Shown here one piece after another: positions 1-8,190 of a stretch of DNA of 64,000 nucleotides. The notes below the pieces were generated by a model. It did not search any database and was not told the DNA's origin. It saw only the letters and a program-made list of their open reading frames with translations. The stretch's first letter is position 1, and each line of letters begins with the position of its first letter. A program made the translations under genes and the position numbers. Origin of the DNA: Rhodopseudomonas palustris JSC-3b (lineage in GTDB: Bacteria > Pseudomonadota > Alphaproteobacteria > Rhizobiales > Xanthobacteraceae); contig KI632513.1 of assembly GCA_000504425.1 (NCBI GenBank), positions 3,641,974 to 3,705,973 of the forward strand, in the 5' to 3' direction.

Positions 1-1271
1 ATATCGACTTCCGCGCCGCGGTGTCGCTGATCGACGAAAAGGGCGGCCGGCGCGTGCGCATGGGCCATCTGGCGTTCATCGGCTCGCACCGCATCAACGG
101 CGTGTCGGCGATGCATTCCGAGCTGATGAAGGAGACCGTGTTCCACGATCTGCATCATCTCTATCCGGGCCGCATCACCAACAAGACCAACGGCATCACC
201 TTCCGGCGCTGGCTGATGCTCGCCAATCCGGGGCTCACCGAACTCGCGCGCGCCACCTGCGGCGAAAGCGTGCTCGATGATCCGAGCTATCTGGTGCGGA
301 TGGAGGACTATGCCGGCGATGCCGCATTCCAGCAGCAGTTCCGGCAGGTCAAACACCGCAACAAGGTGGCGCTCGCCAAGCTGATCGGCGAGCGGCTCGG
401 CATCAAGGTCAATGCCAGCGCGCTGTTCGACGTGCAGATCAAGCGCATCCACGAATACAAGCGGCAATTGCTGAACGTGCTGGAAGCGATCGCGCTCTAT
501 CACGCGATCAAGGACGAGCCGCAGCGCGACTGGGTGCCGCGCGTGAAAATCTTCGCCGGCAAGGCGGCGGCGAGCTATCGCTACGCCAAGCTGATCATCA
601 AGCTGATCAACGACGTCGCCGAAACCATCAACAGCGATCCCGACACCGTCGGCCGGCTCAAGGTGGTGTTCATCCCGGACTACAATGTCAGCCTCGCCGA
701 GGTGATCATTCCGGCCGCGGATCTGTCCGAGCAGATTTCCACCGCGGGCATGGAAGCCTCCGGCACCGGCAACATGAAGTTTGCGCTGAACGGCGCGCTG
801 ACGATCGGTACGCTCGACGGCGCCAATATCGAAATCCGCGACCATGTCGGCCCGGAGAACATCGCGATCTTCGGCATGGACGCGCTCGAAGTGGTGCAGC
901 GGCGCGCGCAAGGCCTGGACGCCACCGACGTGATCACCCGCTCGCCGCGGCTGGCGCGCGCGATCCGCGCGATCGAAACCGGCGAGTTCTCGCCGGACGA
1001 TCCTGGCCGGTTCGCCGCGATCTCGCACGCGCTGCGCCATCTCGATCACTACATGGTCAGCGCCGATTTCGATTCCTACTATGATTGCCAGCGCGGCATC
1101 GACGCGCGCTGGTCCAACACCCCGGCCTGGACGCGGGCCGCGATCCTCAATGTCGCGCGCATGGCGTGGTTCTCGTCGGACCGCACCATCCGCGAATATG
1201 CCGAGGATATCTGGAACGTGCCGACCAGCCCGGCGTCGCAGCCGACGCTGGCCCGGCAGGCGCAGCGCTAG
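1..1271 (+). CDS. glgP: Glycogen phosphorylase, C-terminal part (5' end outside window)
   Basis: This is the C-terminal half of a glycogen/alpha-glucan phosphorylase, which releases glucose-1-phosphate from glycogen using PLP and inorganic phosphate in the cytoplasm. The reading frame is open from the left edge, so the start lies outside. About 420 residues are visible of a protein usually near 800-840. The PLP-binding segment EASGTGNMKF is present, with its lysine codon at 777-779, followed by the conserved LTIGTLDGANIE stretch. A strong terminator follows the stop codon, so this gene probably ends its transcription unit. Family assignment is secure; the N-terminal half cannot be assessed. 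Confidence 0.96.
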   Translation, partial: IDFRAAVSLIDEKGGRRVRMGHLAFIGSHRINGVSAMHSELMKETVFHDLHHLYPGRITNKTNGITFRRWLMLANPGLTELARATCGESVLDDPSYLVRMEDYAGDAAFQQQFRQVKHRNKVALAKLIGERLGIKVNASALFDVQIKRIHEYKRQLLNVLEAIALYHAIKDEPQRDWVPRVKIFAGKAAASYRYAKLIIKLINDVAETINSDPDTVGRLKVVFIPDYNVSLAEVIIPAADLSEQISTAGMEASGTGNMKFALNGALTIGTLDGANIEIRDHVGPENIAIFGMDALEVVQRRAQGLDATDVITRSPRLARAIRAIETGEFSPDDPGRFAAISHALRHLDHYMVSADFDSYYDCQRGIDARWSNTPAWTRAAILNVARMAWFSSDRTIREYAEDIWNVPTSPASQPTLARQAQR

Positions 1272-1301
1272 CCTGCCAGCCTGATACGGTTCCTTGATGA
1301 A

Positions 1302-1327
1302 AGGGCGACCCTGGCGGTCGCCCTTTT
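1302..1327 (+). terminator. Rho-independent terminator after glgP
   Basis: The arm AGGGCGACC pairs with GGTCGCCCT across a 5-base loop and is followed by a run of T. It lies 30 bases after the glgP stop codon and fits intrinsic termination. Confidence 0.9.
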
Positions 1328-1410
1328 TATGATGGCCATCAGATTATGGTTCGGCACATTCCCGATCGATGCTAAGAGCAACAATAAGCAAGAACATCGA
1401 GGAGACGTCG

Positions 1411-2244
1411 ATGCACGATACGGTGCTCAAGGGCGACCATCATCCGTTCGATCAGGCCACCCGCGTTACGCTGCGCGATGGCCGCTGGCGCGGCGAAACG
1501 AGCGATGATTACCGTGCCTTCATCGGCCCGTTCGGCGGCTTCACCGCCGCCACCATGCTCCGCGCTTTGCTGGAACATCCCGACCGCGCCGGCGATCCGC
1601 TGGCTTTCACCGTCAATTTCTGCGCGCCGATCGCGCCAGGCACGTTCGAGCTTGATGTGCGGCTGATCAAGGCCAACCGCTCCTCGCAGCATTGGTCGAT
1701 CACGCTGAGCCAGGACAAGATCGGGGTGGCGGCGTTTGCGACCGTGGTGGTGGCGCAGCGCCGCGAAACCTGGTCGCATCAAACCGCACAGCCGCCGGTG
1801 ACCACGCGCTATCAGGACGCCAAGGTGCTGCCCGATTTCGGTGCCGCGCCATGGATCAACCAGTTTGAATTCCGCTTTACGGATGGCGCGCCGCGCTTTG
1901 GCAGGACGCCGCTGGATGAGCCGGCGAGTGCGCATAGCAAGGTCTGGATCGGCAATGCCGTGCCGCGCCCGATCGACGCGATCTCGCTCTCGGCGATCGC
2001 CGATGCGTTCTTCGCTCGGGTGTTCCACGTGCGCGGCGAAGTGGTGCCGTTCGGCACGGTGTCGATGACCACCTATTTCCACGTCGATGCCGCCGAGCTG
2101 GCTGCCGAAAACGCCACCGCGGTGCTGGGCGTCGCCGACGCCAACGTCTTTCACAAGAGCTATTGCGATCAGACCGGCGAGCTATGGACCGCCAGCGGCC
2201 GGCTGCTCGCGACCACCCATCAGATCGGCTATTTCAAGGCTTGA
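1411..2244 (+). CDS. Acyl-CoA thioesterase-like protein (TesB/hot-dog fold)
   Basis: The 277-residue product resembles proteobacterial thioesterase-family proteins with a double hot-dog fold like acyl-CoA thioesterase II. The N-terminal half has the YRAFIGPFGGFTAATMLRAL segment, typical of the helix-capped hot-dog, then a VNFCAPIAPG strand. The C-terminal half repeats the fold with PRPIDAISLSAIADAFF. The probable role is hydrolysis of acyl-CoA to free acid and CoA, with unknown chain preference. ATG 1411 is chosen over the upstream start at 1369 because GAGGAG at 1399-1404 is well spaced from it. The gene stands alone between the glgP terminator and the ChaC gene. Substrate assignment would be guesswork. 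Confidence 0.75.
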   Translation: MHDTVLKGDHHPFDQATRVTLRDGRWRGETSDDYRAFIGPFGGFTAATMLRALLEHPDRAGDPLAFTVNFCAPIAPGTFELDVRLIKANRSSQHWSITLSQDKIGVAAFATVVVAQRRETWSHQTAQPPVTTRYQDAKVLPDFGAAPWINQFEFRFTDGAPRFGRTPLDEPASAHSKVWIGNAVPRPIDAISLSAIADAFFARVFHVRGEVVPFGTVSMTTYFHVDAAELAAENATAVLGVADANVFHKSYCDQTGELWTASGRLLATTHQIGYFKA

Positions 2245-2280
2245 GATAGCCGGGACAGGCCAGCCATGACGTGCTAACGG

Positions 2281-2928
2281 ATGGCTGCAACCATCGGCCT
2301 TGAGCGACGCAGCAGCTATCCTTTGAACGACCAGCAGCCCCACGACCCGCTTCACCCGACCGGCCCCGAACACGCCTCTGGCGATCTTTGGGTGTTCGGC
2401 TATGGCTCGCTGATGTGGCGGCCGGGCTTTGCCTTTGTCGAACAGGTGCCGGCGCGGCTGATCGGCGAGCACCGCGCGCTGTGCGTCTATTCTTTCGTAC
2501 ATCGCGGCACACCGGAGAAGCCCGGCCTGGTGCTGGGGCTGGACCGCGGCGGTGCCTGCCGCGGCATTGCGTTCCGCGTCGCGGCCGCTGACCGCGCCGC
2601 CACCATCGCCTATCTGCGCGAGCGCGAGCAGGTCACCAATGTCTATCGCGAAGTGATGCGCTCGGTGTGGCTGCAGGATGACGCGCGCCGCCGCGTCAGC
2701 GCGCTGGTCTATGTGGTCGATCGCGGCCATGAACAATATACCGGGCGCCTCAGCGCCGCCGAGCAGTTGCATCTGATCCGGCAGGGCCATGGCATCTCCG
2801 GCCCCAATAGCGACTATGTGCTCTCGACCGTGCAGGCTTTGGAAGCGCAGGGCTGCCGCGACGCCAATCTGCATCGGCTCGCCGCTCAGCTACGCGACGA
2901 TGCGCCATCGCCGCTGCCGCGCGATTAG
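2281..2928 (+). CDS. ChaC-type gamma-glutamylcyclotransferase
   Basis: ChaC-family enzymes cleave glutathione or other gamma-glutamyl compounds to 5-oxoproline in the cytosol. The 215-residue protein contains the family hallmark WVFGYGSLMWRPGF near residue 40, the substrate-binding (F/Y)GYGSL loop, then EHRALCVYSFVHRGTPE. The YLREREQV segment probably supplies the catalytic glutamate. The first ~35 residues before the domain are low in conservation and no good ribosome site precedes ATG 2281, so the true start could be slightly downstream. It starts 36 bases after the thioesterase gene in the same direction and may be co-transcribed. Confidence 0.85.
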   Translation: MAATIGLERRSSYPLNDQQPHDPLHPTGPEHASGDLWVFGYGSLMWRPGFAFVEQVPARLIGEHRALCVYSFVHRGTPEKPGLVLGLDRGGACRGIAFRVAAADRAATIAYLREREQVTNVYREVMRSVWLQDDARRRVSALVYVVDRGHEQYTGRLSAAEQLHLIRQGHGISGPNSDYVLSTVQALEAQGCRDANLHRLAAQLRDDAPSPLPRD

Positions 2929-2957
2929 GCTACTTCTGCCATCGGATCGTACCGATG

Positions 2958-3053
2958 ACCGTCACGCCCGCGCTTTGTCGCGGGCATCCACGTCTTAAGA
3001 CTCGTTCAGAAGTGAAGACGTAGATGGCCGGGACGAGCCCGGCCATGATGTGC
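2958..3053. repeat. Dispersed palindromic intergenic repeat (family R1), copy 1
   Basis: Two hairpin-forming modules face each other: one around GCCCGCGCTTTGTCGCGGGC and one around GGCCGGGACGAGCCCGGCC, each bordered by a CACGTCTT/AAGACGT arm. Related copies lie at 21116-22487 (split by an insertion element) and 41171-41267. It fills the gap between the ChaC gene and plsC, which converge here. Confidence 0.85.
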
Positions 3054-3082
3054 GGACACGTTGGTATCAATCGCCGATAGGA

Positions 3083-3877
3083 TCAGGCCGGATCGGCCGG
3101 CGCCTTCTCGGCATAGGCCAGCGGCGTCGGCACCCGGCCGAACAGCTCGGCCTGCTCGCGCTGGCCTTCTTCGATCAGGCGGTTGGAGGCGGTCTCGATC
3201 ACACCGCCGAGCTTGGCGACGAACTCGCGGCGATCCATGCCGGCCGGAATGACGTCGAGGAATTCGACCAGAATAGTGCCGGGATAGCGCATGAAATTGC
3301 GGCGCGGCCAGAACAGCCCGGAATTGAGCGCCACCGGCAGGCAGGGCACTTTGGAGTCGGCATAGATCTGGCCGATGCCGGTCTTGTAATGCGGCGGCGC
3401 GCCCACCGCGCGGCGGGTGCCTTCCGGGAAGATGATCAGTTGCCGGCCGCGGCGCACTTCCTCGCCGGCGCGGCGCGCCATGTTGACCAACGTGCGGCTG
3501 CCGGCACCGCGATTGACGTCGATCATGTCGGCCTTTTTCAGATACCAGCCGAACACCGGAATCCACATCAGCTCGCGCTTGAGGATGTACAGCGGCTGAT
3601 CGAAGAACTGCAGCAGCGCGAAGGTTTCCCACATCGACTGATGCTTGGCGGCGACGATCAGCGGCCCTTGCGGGATTTTGTCCGTGCCGCGGAACTCGAC
3701 CTTGGTGTTGCACACCACCCGCAGCAGCCAGATGCTGCTGCGCCCCCACAGCTTGGCGATGTTCACGATCGCGCCGCGCGGCATCACGAAGGTCGGCAAG
3801 CCCACCAGAATCCAGAATACCAACATGATGTAGAACAGCGCGTTGTAGACCAGCGAGCGCAGAAAGATCGACGTCAT
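3083..3877 (-). CDS. plsC: 1-acyl-sn-glycerol-3-phosphate acyltransferase (PlsC family)
   Basis: This membrane-associated enzyme acylates lysophosphatidic acid to phosphatidic acid in phospholipid synthesis. The 264-residue product starts with a hydrophobic anchor (residues ~8-30, LVYNALFYIMLVFWILVGLP). It carries the acyltransferase block I as AAKHQSMWE, i.e. H-x4-E instead of the textbook H-x4-D, and block III as FPEGTRR. ATG 3877 is preferred to the upstream TTG at 3892 because GGAAA lies a few bases before it. It is the last gene of a leftward group with ftsE, ftsX and a YdcF-like gene. The family is clear; the exact acyl donor is not visible. Confidence 0.9.
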   Translation of the reverse strand: MTSIFLRSLVYNALFYIMLVFWILVGLPTFVMPRGAIVNIAKLWGRSSIWLLRVVCNTKVEFRGTDKIPQGPLIVAAKHQSMWETFALLQFFDQPLYILKRELMWIPVFGWYLKKADMIDVNRGAGSRTLVNMARRAGEEVRRGRQLIIFPEGTRRAVGAPPHYKTGIGQIYADSKVPCLPVALNSGLFWPRRNFMRYPGTILVEFLDVIPAGMDRREFVAKLGGVIETASNRLIEEGQREQAELFGRVPTPLAYAEKAPADPA

Positions 3878-3944
3878 CGAGTTTCCGATCAATGAACCTG
3901 GATCAGTGAACCTGGATCAATCAACTTGGGTCGATCAACTTGGC

Positions 3945-4649
3945 TCAATGAACCTGGGCGGTTGCGGGTTTGCGCCGTCCGGCCGGCTCCGGTGCGATGT
4001 CAGCTTCCGGGAACAGATCGAGACCGAGGCTGGCGAGCCTGACCCGTGCTTCGGCAGCAAGATATTTGGCGTATTCCGATAGCAGCAGCCGCAAGGTCGC
4101 GCCACTGGTCCACCAGGCTTCATCCCGCCATTTGTCGCCGACCACCGCGAACGGGATCAGCTCGACATCCGGCATCGCATAGGCCATTTCCACGATCGCG
4201 CGCGGCATATGGTAGTTGGAGGTGACCACGATCAGCGAGCGAAAACCGCGCTCATGCACCCAGCGGCGCGCCTCGGCGGCATTGCTACGGGTATTGATCG
4301 CCGAATGGTCAAGATCGATGCAGCAGTTCAGCAGACGGTCACTGTCCGGCACGATCCGCGAAATGTCCTGCGCGCCATTGGTGGGATGCACGCCCGAGAT
4401 CAGCAGCCGCTGGCCAAAGCCGGCGGCCAGCAGTTCGATGGCATCGGCGACCCGCGACGAGCCGCCAGTCAGCACCACGATGCCATCGGCATTGCGCGCC
4501 GGCTTGACCTCGGTGCCGCGCAGCTGCGCCAGAAAGCCGACAAAGCCGAGCGCCAGACCGACAAAGCCGACCGCCAGCGCCGCCACGACCATGGCGCGGA
4601 ACAGGCCGCGTCGCTGCGATCGCTGGGCATGGGGTTCGGGCAAAGACAT
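3945..4649 (-). CDS. YdcF/SanA/ElyC-family membrane protein (DUF218)
   Basis: The 234-residue protein has one N-terminal membrane helix (about residues 18-40, MVVAALAVGFVGLALGFVGF) and a DUF218 domain. Domain marks are the strand IVVLTGGSSRVADAIELL, RLLISGVHP and the conserved VVTSNYHMPRA segment with a histidine. Family members such as SanA and ElyC act at the cell envelope and are linked to peptidoglycan or vancomycin tolerance, but no reaction is established. ATG 4649 is preferred; the frame stays open to 4820, but that extension has unconvincing composition. Its position just after ftsX suggests an envelope or division role. Confidence 0.8.
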   Translation of the reverse strand: MSLPEPHAQRSQRRGLFRAMVVAALAVGFVGLALGFVGFLAQLRGTEVKPARNADGIVVLTGGSSRVADAIELLAAGFGQRLLISGVHPTNGAQDISRIVPDSDRLLNCCIDLDHSAINTRSNAAEARRWVHERGFRSLIVVTSNYHMPRAIVEMAYAMPDVELIPFAVVGDKWRDEAWWTSGATLRLLLSEYAKYLAAEARVRLASLGLDLFPEADIAPEPAGRRKPATAQVH

Positions 4650-4834
4650 CTCAAGCAAACTTCTGGCTTCGACAACCGCGTCGAGCGCCGGTCGCAGCCC
4701 ATCGCCACCTCGCAGCCCGGCTGTGTTCGCGCTCTTTTCGGAAGCCGCACAGTAAAACGTTTTTCGGCAATTGTGAGCCCCAGCCGCCAGACTGGCCATC
4801 GCCGCACCATGGTTTGGCACTGCCTCGCATTGGC

Positions 4835-5806
4835 CTAATCGATCTCCTGCAAGGTGGCGAACAGGGTGCGCCGCGACGACCAGCCGGTGACCGCCGCGAT
4901 CAGCAGTGCCTGCACCGCCAGCACCAGATACCCCGCTGGTTGCAGCGAAAATGTGCCAAGCAGCGCCGCGAACTGGTCGCCGACCGGCGTTCCCGAGAAC
5001 CAGCCGGTGACCGATTCGGAAAAGCCGAACACCAGCACCGCCAGCCCGTAGCCGATCACCCCGCCCTGCAGGCCGAGCCGCAGGAAATGGCGCAGGAAAT
5101 GGCTGGCGATATAGCGATCGCCGGCGCCGACGAAATGCAGCACCTCCACGATCGGCCGGTTGGCGGCCATCGCGCCGCGCGTTGCGAATGACACCGAAAT
5201 CACGGTGGCGAGGATCATCAGCCCGAGCACCGCGATGCCAGCGACCACGGTGGCGCCGGTCATCGAGCGCATCCGTTCGATCCAGGCGCGATGATCATCA
5301 AGCGTCGCCGACGGCGCCGCCTGGGCGATCCGCTGCCGCAGCCCGGCAAGATCGAGTGTCGTGCCCGGCGTCAGCCGGGCCACCACCACCCGCGGCACCG
5401 GCAGATCGTCGAGCGACAGCCCGGCGCCGAGCCACGGCTCCAATAGTTTTTCCGATTCGCTTTTGGTGAACGGCCGCACTTCGACAATGCCGGGCTGAGC
5501 GCGCATCACCTCGGCGACCGCCGCGACGTCGCGCGCGATGTCGCGGCCGCTGACCGCGCGCACCTGCACGGTGATTTCGCTCGCCACTTCCGATTGCCAC
5601 TCGGCGGCCGAGGCGCTGATCAGCAGCACCGCGCCGGAAGTCAGCGACGCCAGAAACGTCATGATCGCCACCACCGCAACCACGGCACGGCCGGCGATCG
5701 AGCCGCGCGGCACGATCGGCGACACGTTGCGCGCCTGCGGGGCGACCTGCGGCCGGTCGCGACCGAGATCGACCAGAACGCCGCGCTCCTCGTCGATCCT
5801 ATTCAT
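4835..5806 (-). CDS. ftsX: Cell division permease-like protein FtsX
   Basis: FtsX is the membrane partner of the FtsE ATPase and couples division to activation of peptidoglycan hydrolases at the septum. The 323-residue protein has a ~40-residue cytoplasmic N-terminus, TM1 (about 42-66), a periplasmic domain, and three further helices from ~residue 180 (VVAGIAVLGLMILATVISV), ~235 and ~290. This is the four-helix topology expected of FtsX. Its ATG overlaps the end of ftsE by 8 bases, so the pair is translationally coupled. The sequence is shorter and more divergent than gammaproteobacterial FtsX, as is usual in this class. Confidence 0.92.
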   Translation of the reverse strand: MNRIDEERGVLVDLGRDRPQVAPQARNVSPIVPRGSIAGRAVVAVVAIMTFLASLTSGAVLLISASAAEWQSEVASEITVQVRAVSGRDIARDVAAVAEVMRAQPGIVEVRPFTKSESEKLLEPWLGAGLSLDDLPVPRVVVARLTPGTTLDLAGLRQRIAQAAPSATLDDHRAWIERMRSMTGATVVAGIAVLGLMILATVISVSFATRGAMAANRPIVEVLHFVGAGDRYIASHFLRHFLRLGLQGGVIGYGLAVLVFGFSESVTGWFSGTPVGDQFAALLGTFSLQPAGYLVLAVQALLIAAVTGWSSRRTLFATLQEID

Positions 5807-6458
5807 AAACGTGCAGCCGTCCCTGATGCAGCACCAGCCGGCGGGCTTCGTACTGGTCCATCAGGTTGATGTCGTGGGTGGCGATCACCACCGCGGTGCC
5901 GGATTTATTCAGCTCGATGAACAGCCGCAGCAGCCGCCGTCCCAAGGTCGGATCGACATTGCCGGTCGGCTCGTCGGCGAGCAACAGATGCGGCCGGGCG
6001 ATCACCGCGCGCGCGATCGCGGCGCGCTGCTTCTCACCGCCGGACAGCACTGGCGGCAGCGCGTCCATGCGCTCGCCAAGCCCGACCCATTTTAAAAGAT
6101 CGATCACCTCGCGGCGATAGCTGGCCTCATCGCGTCCGGTGACGCGGAACGGCAGCGCGACATTCTCATAGGTGGTCATGTGGTCGAGCAGCCGAAAGTC
6201 CTGCAGCACGATGCCGATGCGCTGGCGCATCGTGGCCATTTCTTCCTTGCTGAGCAGCGACACGTCGCGGCCAAACAGATTGATCAGCCCGCGGGTCGGC
6301 CGCATCGACAGGAACAACAGCCGCAGCAGCGAGGTCTTGCCGGCGCCGGAAGGGCCGGTGAGAAACTGGAAGGAATGCGCCGGAATCTCGAAATTGAGAT
6401 CGCGGAGGATCTCCGGGCCGAGCCCGTAGCGCAGACCGACATTTTCGAAGCGGACCAC
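5799..6458 (-). CDS. ftsE: Cell division ATP-binding protein FtsE
   Basis: FtsE is the cytoplasmic ABC ATPase that drives FtsX. The 219-residue product shows Walker A (GPSGAGKTS, about residue 36), the signature LSGGEKQRAAIARA and Walker B LLLADEPTGNVD followed by the H-loop VVIATHD. The N-terminal MVRFENVGLRYG is the standard FtsE opening. It is the first gene of the leftward ftsE-ftsX-ydcF-like-plsC group. It diverges from the zinc-ribbon gene, and the 228-base gap between them should hold both promoters. Confidence 0.95.
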   Translation of the reverse strand: MVRFENVGLRYGLGPEILRDLNFEIPAHSFQFLTGPSGAGKTSLLRLLFLSMRPTRGLINLFGRDVSLLSKEEMATMRQRIGIVLQDFRLLDHMTTYENVALPFRVTGRDEASYRREVIDLLKWVGLGERMDALPPVLSGGEKQRAAIARAVIARPHLLLADEPTGNVDPTLGRRLLRLFIELNKSGTAVVIATHDINLMDQYEARRLVLHQGRLHVYE

Positions 6459-6686
6459 ATTCAGCTCCGTTCGACGGTGGCGCGACGGTGGAACTCAAGA
6501 CACAGCGGTTGCAGGCCGGCGCGTGCGCTGTCGTGCTGCTGCCCGTGCCGTGACGGGTGCCGAGGCAGCCGGTCCACCCCGACGGCTGCGCATGATCCCC
6601 GCAATGGTTGTGGGGCCGTTATGGTTTCCGGTTCGTTAACGGACGTGGGGTAGGCTCGGCCCAGCATCATTGGTACGATTCTCGCC

Positions 6687-7673
6687 ATGCATATCGTCTG
6701 TCCGCATTGTACGACATCCTATGCAGTCGGCCCCAACGCCCTCGGCGAAACCGGCCGCAATGTCCGTTGTGCGCGCTGCAAGCAGGTCTGGTTCGCCCGG
6801 CCGGAAGACGCGCTGGCCGAGGCGCGCGTGCCGTCAATGGCCGGTTCCGCGCCGCCGCCCGAGGAAAAGGCGCCGCCGGCCCCGCGCGCCGCAGCGAGCG
6901 ACGATTGGCAGGACCAGAACGCGCCGATGGTCGAAAGCCCGTCGATCACCAGCGATCTGCCGGAAACCGAAGAAGAACGCGCGCTGCGCCGCAAGCAGGC
7001 GGCGCAGGCCGAATGGGCCGCCATGGCCCATCAGGACGAAGATGCCGACATCGCGCCGCCGCCGCCGCGCGCCAGGAAAAAGGCCAAGTCCAAGCTATCG
7101 ATCAAGCTGCCGTCCTGGATGCATAAGCCGGCCTGGCTGAAAATGCCGGCCTTCATGGCCAAGATCAAAGTGCCGGCCTGGGTGCCGCGCCCGAAAAATC
7201 CGTTCGCCAAGCTGCCGCAGCCGTTCCGCACCATTTTCAGCCTGCCGATGGTCACCGCCGCGATGGGCAGCCTGGTGATCGGGCTGGTGATCTGGCGCGC
7301 CGACGTGGTCAAGCTGCTGCCGCAGACCGCCGACTTCTTCAAACTGGTCGGGCTCGAGGTCAATCTGCGCGGCCTCGCCATCAAGGACGTCAAGATCGCC
7401 AGCGAAACCGTGGACGGCAAGCCGGTGCTGGTGATCGAGGGCCAGGTGACCACCCTGACCAAGCGCAAGGCAGAAGTGCCGCGGCTGCGTTTTGTGGTGC
7501 GCGACAGCAAGGGCACCGAAATCTACGCCTGGAACGCGGTGCTTGAGCAATCGCTGCTGTATCCCGGCGAAAATCTCTGGTTCCGCTCACGGCTGGCGTC
7601 GCCGCCGGCCGAAGCGCGTTCCATCGATGTCCGCTTCTTCACCCGTCGCGACCTGGCCGCCGGAGGCGCTTGA
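6687..7673 (+). CDS. Zinc-ribbon (MJ0042-type) single-pass membrane protein, DUF3426-like
   Basis: The 328-residue protein begins with an MJ0042-type zinc finger: CPHC at residues 5-8 and CARC near residue 31. A Pro/Ala/Lys-rich linker follows (about 45-185), then one membrane helix near residues 190-210 (VTAAMGSLVIGLVIWRA). The C-terminal domain is of the type that follows such helices in DUF3426 proteins (KDVKIASETVDGKPVLVIEG). Function is unknown; the layout suggests a cytoplasmic metal-binding head and a periplasmic beta-rich domain. cpdR begins one base after its stop codon, so the two are almost certainly co-transcribed. No strong ribosome site is seen before ATG 6687. Confidence 0.8.
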   Translation: MHIVCPHCTTSYAVGPNALGETGRNVRCARCKQVWFARPEDALAEARVPSMAGSAPPPEEKAPPAPRAAASDDWQDQNAPMVESPSITSDLPETEEERALRRKQAAQAEWAAMAHQDEDADIAPPPPRARKKAKSKLSIKLPSWMHKPAWLKMPAFMAKIKVPAWVPRPKNPFAKLPQPFRTIFSLPMVTAAMGSLVIGLVIWRADVVKLLPQTADFFKLVGLEVNLRGLAIKDVKIASETVDGKPVLVIEGQVTTLTKRKAEVPRLRFVVRDSKGTEIYAWNAVLEQSLLYPGENLWFRSRLASPPAEARSIDVRFFTRRDLAAGGA

Positions 7674-7674
7674 G

Positions 7675-8046
7675 ATGGCCCGTATCCTGATCGCTGACGA
7701 CGAAGAGTCGATGCGCCTCTTGGTGGCGCGCGCCATCGCCATGGACGGCCACCAGACCGTGACCGCCGAGGATGGCGGCCATGCGCTGGAAATCCTGGTG
7801 CAGGAAGACGGCGCGTTCGATCTGCTGCTGACCGACATCAAGATGCCAATCATGGACGGCATCGCGCTGGCGCTGACCGTGGCGCGCGACTTCCCGAAGC
7901 TCACCATCCTGCTGATGACCGGCTTTGCCGATCAGCGCGAACGGGCCTCGGGGCTCGATGCCATCATCCATGATGTCGTCACCAAGCCGTTCTCGGTGGC
8001 CGATATCCGCAACGCGGTGGCCGAGGCGCTGGCCAGCCGGAGCTGA
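7675..8046 (+). CDS. cpdR: CpdR-like single-domain response regulator
   Basis: This 123-residue protein is a stand-alone receiver domain with no output domain. It has the acidic pair D8-D9, phospho-acceptor D54 (LLLTDIKMP), the threonine in LLMTGFAD and the lysine in TKPFS. CpdR of Caulobacter and rhizobia, when unphosphorylated, positions ClpXP to degrade cell-cycle proteins, controlled by the CckA-ChpT relay that also feeds CtrA. CGGAGG at 7661-7666 precedes ATG 7675. The assignment rests on size, receiver sequence and neighbourhood; another small receiver is possible. Confidence 0.8.
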   Translation: MARILIADDEESMRLLVARAIAMDGHQTVTAEDGGHALEILVQEDGAFDLLLTDIKMPIMDGIALALTVARDFPKLTILLMTGFADQRERASGLDAIIHDVVTKPFSVADIRNAVAEALASRS

Positions 8047-8071
8047 CCAGCCGGGCCCACGGCACCGGCCG

Positions 8072-8086
8072 CTAACACATCATTAA
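8072..8086 (+). promoter_or_regulatory. Possible CtrA-type half-site pair (CTAA-N7-TTAA)
   Basis: CTAA and TTAA are separated by seven bases, and the right half continues as TTAACCAT, a good CtrA half-site. It lies after cpdR and about 105 bases before the PLP-enzyme gene, so it could act on the three-gene operon. One imperfect pair could arise by chance. Confidence 0.35.
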
Positions 8087-8190
8087 CCATGGCTGTCCTA
8101 CGGTTTTACTCCGTCCCGGCGTGGGCCGCGACGACCACTGACCCGTCCGAAAACCCTCGAAGGTGGCCGCGCCGGACGAGAGGTTGAACC

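Noticed and set aside
4650-4820. 57-residue N-terminal extension of the YdcF-like protein
   Set aside because: The extension has mixed composition unlike the rest and removes the N-terminal placement of the membrane anchor; ATG 4649 is more credible.
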